Source of the DNA: an uncultured Veillonella sp.
Lineage (GTDB): Bacteria; Bacillota; Negativicutes; Veillonellales; Veillonellaceae
Length of the DNA: 16,881 bases
Reading direction: 5' to 3'
NCBI GenBank assembly: GCA_902477915.1
Contig: CABSJA010000039.1
Location: forward strand, 1-16,881
Below, piece by piece: positions 12,470-16,881 of this stretch (positions within the stretch are counted from its first letter, which is position 1; every line of letters begins with the position of its first letter). Position numbers and translations under genes: made by a program. The notes beneath the pieces are model-generated. The model saw only the letters and a program-made list of their open reading frames with translations. It did no database searches and was not told where the DNA came from.

Positions 12470-15400
12470 ATGAGCTTGTTGTCTCAAAAGTTTAAGTTTC
12501 TTCGCAAGAAGAACGTATCTCCAAGCGGCCATCAAATAACTGAAGATGGCGGTCGCGAGTGGGAAAATTTTTATCGTGACCGTTGGTCTTACGATAAAGT
12601 TGTCCGCACAACGCATGGCGTAAACTGTACTGGTTCTTGTAGCTGGAATATTTACGTTAAAAATGGTGTTGTTGCATGGGAAAATCAGGCTATTGACTAC
12701 CCTGAAACACCAGATGATATGCCGGATTACGAACCACGTGGGTGCCCTCGTGGTGCGACATTCTCTTGGTATCTCTATAGCCCATTGCGCGTAAAATATC
12801 CTTATGTACGCGGCGAATTGGCTGAGCTTTGGAGAGAAGCGAAAAAGCATGCTAAGAACCCAATCGAAGCTTGGAAATCTATCGTAGAAGATCCTGAAAA
12901 AGCGAAAAAATACAAATCTGCCCGTGGTATGGGTGGCTTTGTGCGCTCCACATGGGATGAAGCGACAGAAATTACTGCTGCATCCTTATTATATACTGCA
13001 AAAACATACGGCCCTGACCGCAACGCAGGCTTCTCTGTAATTCCAGCGATGTCCATGTTGTCTTATGCAGCAGGTGCTCGTTTCCTTAACTTAATGGGTG
13101 GTACACCATTGTCCTTCTATGACTGGTATGCCGATTTACCACCTTCTAGCCCTCAAGTTTGGGGTGAACAAACTGATACTCCTGAATCTGGTGACTGGTA
13201 CAATGCTGGTTACATCATGACTTGGGGTTCCAATGTACCATTGACTCGTACCCCAGATGCTCACTTCTTGACAGAGGTTCGTTACAAAGGTACTAAAGTT
13301 GTATCCGTATCCCCTGACTATGCGGAATCCACAACTTCTTCCGATGCTTGGCTCAATGTAAAAGCCGGCACTGATGCGGCTCTTGCTATGGCAATGGGTC
13401 ACGTTATCTTAAAAGAATATTACATCGATAAAGAAACTCCATACTTCAAAGAGTATGCAAAAGAGTTTACTGATATGCCATTCCTTGTACGCGTTGAAGA
13501 TATCAATGGCACTGTACAACCAGGCCGTTTCTTGAATGCTAAGGACTTAGGTCGCCAAGAGGAAGGCGCAGACTTCCAAATGGTATTGATCGATGAACTT
13601 ACAAATGAAATCGTTGTTCCTAATGGTACGATGGGTGAACGTCACACGAACCCTCAAAAATGGAATTTGCGTCTTGAAAACCGCGATACAGGGGCTAAAA
13701 TTGACCCACGTTTATCCGTATTTGATCAACGCGAAGATGTGACTGTTGTTAAGTTGCCATACTTTGGTGATGAAGAGCACGAAGGCGTTATTGAACGTGC
13801 TATTCCAACGATTACAGTACAAACTGTTGATGGTCCTGTAAAAGTAACTACAGTATATGACCTCATCCTTGCTAACTACGGTATCGACCGTGGTATCGGT
13901 GGTGAAGTGGCTAAAGCGTACACTGATGACACTCCATACACACCAACATGGCAAGAAAAAATCACTGGCGTAAAAGCAGATATCGCTATTGCTACAGCTC
14001 GCGAATTTGCAGATAATGCAGAAAAAACTAAAGGTCGCTCCATGATTATCATGGGTGGTGGTATTAACCACTGGTACCATGCAGATATCATTTACCGCAC
14101 AATCTTGAACCTCATTATGTTCTGTGGTACAGAAGGTGTTAACGGTGGTGGCTGGGCTCACTACGTAGGTCAAGAAAAACTTCGTCCTGTTGAAGGCTGG
14201 GGCGGTATCATGACAGCTAACGACTGGAGTAAAGCTCCTCGTTTGCAAAATGGTACATCTTGGTTCTACTTTGCTACAGAACAATATCGTTCTGATTGCA
14301 TCGATTTGGCAGACCGCGTGTCTAAATTAGCTAAACCTCGTTACCGTCACCCTGGTGACTACAACGTATTGGCTGCACGTTTAGGTTGGTTGCCATCTTA
14401 CCCTACTTTCAATAAAGGCAGCCAAGAATTGATTAACGATGCTCGTGCAGCAGGTGCTGGTACAGAAGCAGAAATTAATCAATATGTAGCGCAAGCATTG
14501 AAAAACAAAGAATTACAATTCTGCGTAGAAGATCCAGCGGCTAAAGAAAATCACCCACGCAACTTGTTTGTATGGCGTGCAAACCTTATCGGTTCTTCCT
14601 CTAAGGGCCATGAATATTTCTTGAAACATTTACTTGGTACAAAACATGGTGTTCTTGAAGATGATGATGCACCAGTAAAACCAGAAGAAATCAAATGGCG
14701 CGAAGCAGATGAAGCTGGTAAGCTTGACCTCTTAATCGATATCGACTTCCGTATGGCTTCTACAGGCTTATACTCTGATATCGTATTCCCAGCGGCTACA
14801 TGGTATGAAAAAGAAGACTTGTCTTCTACAGACATGCATCCATATGTACACGTATTCCAAGCAGCTGTTGATTGCGCATGGGAAACTAAATCTGACTGGG
14901 ATACATTCCGTACCCTTGCAGAAACAGTATCTCGCGTAGCGAAAGAGTCTGGCTTCACAGAATATGAAGATATCGTAGCATTACCTCTTGGTCATGACAG
15001 CCCAGGTGAAGTGGCACAACCAGAAGGTAAGGTTCTCGATTGGAGCAAAGGCGAATGTGAACCAATTCCTGGTAAAACAATGCCGAACCTCGTTCATGTA
15101 AAACGCGATTATAGTAAAATCTTTGAAAAATACATTGCGTTGGGACCTAATATTGAAAACAAAATGGGTGCTCATGGCATGACATGGGATGTATCTGATG
15201 AATACAAGACATTATATGATCAAAATGGTATCATCGATAATCCGGAATTCATTTCTCATGGCCGTCCTAGCATTTACGAATGTAAGGAAGCTTGTAATGT
15301 TGTATTAACATTATCTTCTTGTACAAATGGTAAATTGGCTGTTCGTTCTTGGAAAGCTATGGAAGAAAAAACAGGTCTTTCTGGTCTTGAAAAGAACGCA

Positions 15401-16144
15401 AAAGGTCGCGAACAAGAAAAAATTACCTTCGATGATATGGTTCGCCAACCACGCTTCATCATTAGCTCTGTAACAAGTACTGGTAAGAACGATAAAAATC
15501 GTCGTTACTCTCCATTTACAACATCTACAGAAGATAAGGTACCATTCCGTACCGTAACAGGTCGTCAATCCTTCTATTGTGACCATGAAATGATGCGTGA
15601 TTACGGTGAAGCTATGGCGTTGTACAAACCTGTATTGTCCTATAAACCAGTACAAGGTGACTACAAACAAGAGGGCATTCCAGAAATTACATTGAAATAC
15701 TTAACACCACATAATAAGTGGTCTACACATAGTATGTATTTCGATAGCCAACAAATGTTGACATTGTTCCGTGGTGGTCAAACTATTTGGCTCAACGAAG
15801 ACGATGCAGCAGAAATTGACGTTAAAGATAATGATTGGGTAGAAGCTTTCAACAAAAACGGTATCGTTGCAGCTCGTGCTGTAGTTTCCCCACGTATTCC
15901 TCGCGGTATTTCCTATATGCACCATTCCCAAGACCGTCACATCAACGTTCCTGGCGCGAAGGTTAAGAAACAACGCGGTGGTACGCATAATGCACCAACT
16001 CATATTCACATGAAACCGACACACATGATCGGCGGTTATGGCCAATTGAGCTATGGCTTTAACTACTATGGCCCAACTGGTAACCAACGTGATATGACAA
16101 TTGTGGCTCGTAAATTGAAGGAGGTGGATTGGCTTGAAGATTAA
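12470..16144 (+). CDS. narG: Respiratory nitrate reductase alpha subunit NarG
   Basis: Catalytic molybdenum subunit of the membrane-bound NarGHI complex, reducing nitrate to nitrite on the cytoplasmic face. Start is ATG 12470, seven bases after AAGGAGG; the in-frame GTG at 12416 lies inside the terminator stem and adds 18 residues unlike the family. The resulting 1224 residues match the usual size. The unusual His-ligated FS0 cluster motif is intact: HGVNCTGSC (His49, Cys53, Cys57) and Cys92 in PRGCPRG, at the same numbers as in E. coli NarG. The Mo-ligand aspartate is Asp222 in FYDWYADLPP, again at the E. coli position. GEQTDTPESGDWYN and TWGSNVPLTRTPDAH follow. The N-terminus is the short remnant of a twin-arginine-like leader seen in NarG, not an export signal. 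It overlaps narH by 11 bases. Confidence 0.97.
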   Translation: MSLLSQKFKFLRKKNVSPSGHQITEDGGREWENFYRDRWSYDKVVRTTHGVNCTGSCSWNIYVKNGVVAWENQAIDYPETPDDMPDYEPRGCPRGATFSWYLYSPLRVKYPYVRGELAELWREAKKHAKNPIEAWKSIVEDPEKAKKYKSARGMGGFVRSTWDEATEITAASLLYTAKTYGPDRNAGFSVIPAMSMLSYAAGARFLNLMGGTPLSFYDWYADLPPSSPQVWGEQTDTPESGDWYNAGYIMTWGSNVPLTRTPDAHFLTEVRYKGTKVVSVSPDYAESTTSSDAWLNVKAGTDAALAMAMGHVILKEYYIDKETPYFKEYAKEFTDMPFLVRVEDINGTVQPGRFLNAKDLGRQEEGADFQMVLIDELTNEIVVPNGTMGERHTNPQKWNLRLENRDTGAKIDPRLSVFDQREDVTVVKLPYFGDEEHEGVIERAIPTITVQTVDGPVKVTTVYDLILANYGIDRGIGGEVAKAYTDDTPYTPTWQEKITGVKADIAIATAREFADNAEKTKGRSMIIMGGGINHWYHADIIYRTILNLIMFCGTEGVNGGGWAHYVGQEKLRPVEGWGGIMTANDWSKAPRLQNGTSWFYFATEQYRSDCIDLADRVSKLAKPRYRHPGDYNVLAARLGWLPSYPTFNKGSQELINDARAAGAGTEAEINQYVAQALKNKELQFCVEDPAAKENHPRNLFVWRANLIGSSSKGHEYFLKHLLGTKHGVLEDDDAPVKPEEIKWREADEAGKLDLLIDIDFRMASTGLYSDIVFPAATWYEKEDLSSTDMHPYVHVFQAAVDCAWETKSDWDTFRTLAETVSRVAKESGFTEYEDIVALPLGHDSPGEVAQPEGKVLDWSKGECEPIPGKTMPNLVHVKRDYSKIFEKYIALGPNIENKMGAHGMTWDVSDEYKTLYDQNGIIDNPEFISHGRPSIYECKEACNVVLTLSSCTNGKLAVRSWKAMEEKTGLSGLEKNAKGREQEKITFDDMVRQPRFIISSVTSTGKNDKNRRYSPFTTSTEDKVPFRTVTGRQSFYCDHEMMRDYGEAMALYKPVLSYKPVQGDYKQEGIPEITLKYLTPHNKWSTHSMYFDSQQMLTLFRGGQTIWLNEDDAAEIDVKDNDWVEAFNKNGIVAARAVVSPRIPRGISYMHHSQDRHINVPGAKVKKQRGGTHNAPTHIHMKPTHMIGGYGQLSYGFNYYGPTGNQRDMTIVARKLKEVDWLED

Positions 16145-16881
16145 AGCTCAAGTATCCATGGTCCTAAATTTGGATAAGTGTTTAGGCTGTCATACATGCT
16201 CTATCACTTGTAAAAATACATGGACGAACCGCGAAGGCGCGGAATATATGTACTTCAATAACGTGGAAACTCGCCCAGGCGTAGGTTACCCACGTCATTG
16301 GGAAGACCAAGAAAAATGGAAAGGCGGCTGGACATTAGATAATTCTGGTAAATTGGCTCTTTCTACAGGTTCTAAAACAAACCGTTTGATGAAATTATTC
16401 TTCCATCCTGAACAACCAGAATTGAAGGATTACTTCGAACCTTGGACATATGACTATGAAACATTGATTCATGGTGGTCGTAAAAACAACCAACCAGTTG
16501 CTCGTCCTCGTTCCCTTGTGACTAAACAAAAAATGGAAGTTACTTGGGGTCCTAACTGGGATGACGATTTAGCAGGTGGTCAACATGCTCGTTCCGATGT
16601 GAACTTGGCTAAGATGGGCGAAGATATCGTATTTGACTACGAAGAAGTATTCATGCGTTACTTGCCACGTCTTTGTAACCACTGCTTGAACCCTGCATGT
16701 GTAGCTGCATGTCCATCTGGCGCAATCTACAAACGCGATGAAGATGGTGTAGTTCTTGTATCTCAAGACGTATGTCGCGGTTGGAGACATTGTGTTCCAT
16801 CTTGCCCATACAAAAAAATCTTCTACAACTGGGAAACAAATAAAGCTGAAAAATGCGTATTCTGTTACCCACGTTTGGAAA
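16134..16881 (+). CDS. narH: Respiratory nitrate reductase beta subunit NarH (partial, 3' end beyond window)
   Basis: Iron-sulfur electron-transfer subunit that passes electrons from the heme subunit NarI to NarG. The first 249 residues are present; the family is about 480-510 long. I start it at TTG 16134, inside the end of narG, because AAGGAGGTG at 16118-16126 is seven bases upstream and the reading MKIKAQVSMVLNLDKC matches the N-terminus of E. coli NarH; the next ATG (16158) would cut it short. Cluster ligands are visible: Cys16/19/22/26 in DKCLGCHTCSITC, Cys181/184/189/193 in RLCNHCLNPACVAAC, and Cys214/220/224 in the CRGWRHCVPSC segment. Trp217 replaces the fourth Cys, the known cause of a [3Fe-4S] cluster in NarH. 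Cys241 and Cys244 follow. narJ and narI are expected downstream. Confidence 0.95.
   Translation, partial: MKIKAQVSMVLNLDKCLGCHTCSITCKNTWTNREGAEYMYFNNVETRPGVGYPRHWEDQEKWKGGWTLDNSGKLALSTGSKTNRLMKLFFHPEQPELKDYFEPWTYDYETLIHGGRKNNQPVARPRSLVTKQKMEVTWGPNWDDDLAGGQHARSDVNLAKMGEDIVFDYEEVFMRYLPRLCNHCLNPACVAACPSGAIYKRDEDGVVLVSQDVCRGWRHCVPSCPYKKIFYNWETNKAEKCVFCYPRLE

Noticed and set aside
13712..14284. 190-residue minus-strand reading frame inside narG
   Set aside because: Antisense shadow of a well-conserved gene, with no start signals or recognisable domain.

Overview
The window is low-GC bacterial chromosome with tightly packed genes, strong Shine-Dalgarno sites and several TTG/GTG starts. The gene content (Gram-positive-type coproporphyrin heme pathway, YhaO/YhaN nuclease pair, membrane nitrate reductase, BirA-type operator in front of bioB) fits an anaerobic Negativicute, most likely Veillonella or a close relative. 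That assignment is inference from protein character and has not been checked by a database search.

Layout. Positions 1-610 (minus) hold the N-terminal two thirds of biotin synthase bioB, with a recognisable promoter and a BirA-like operator upstream. Positions 940-5083 (plus) hold an overlapping pair: a Mre11/SbcD-like metallophosphoesterase (YhaO type) and a large SbcC/Rad50-like ATPase with a central membrane hairpin (YhaN type). Positions 5247-8783 form a three-gene heme operon, hemE-hemH(cpfC)-hemY(cgoX). A terminator follows, then a separate coproheme decarboxylase gene chdC (hemQ) at 8906-9637. These four genes cover every step from uroporphyrinogen III to heme b by the coproporphyrin route. 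Positions 9638-10019 contain no gene but hold a chdC terminator and a striking nested inverted-repeat element. Position 10020 onward is a nitrate module: narK (minus), a divergent promoter region with several palindromes, a Crp/Fnr-family regulator, a strong intrinsic terminator, then narG and the start of narH, which runs off the window.

How it fits together. The heme genes supply heme b, which the cytochrome b subunit NarI (expected beyond the window) needs. NarK brings in nitrate or exchanges nitrite, and NarGH reduces nitrate. The regulator between narK and narG probably controls both sides: its recognition helix is CRP-like, and a TGTGA-N6-aCACA box sits exactly 41.5 bp upstream of the inferred start of its own transcript.

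Most worth a second look: (1) the intrinsic terminator that ends 10 nt before the narG ribosome binding site, leaving no room for a promoter and implying attenuation or read-through control; (2) the 183-bp nested palindromic, MITE-like element between chdC and narK and a diverged partial relative beside it; (3) the BirA-like operator over the bioB promoter; (4) a 32-bp tandem copy of the end of the yhaN-like gene whose differences look like coding-sequence divergence. I found no tRNA, rRNA, CRISPR array, phage gene or transposase. No wholly new protein system is evident.
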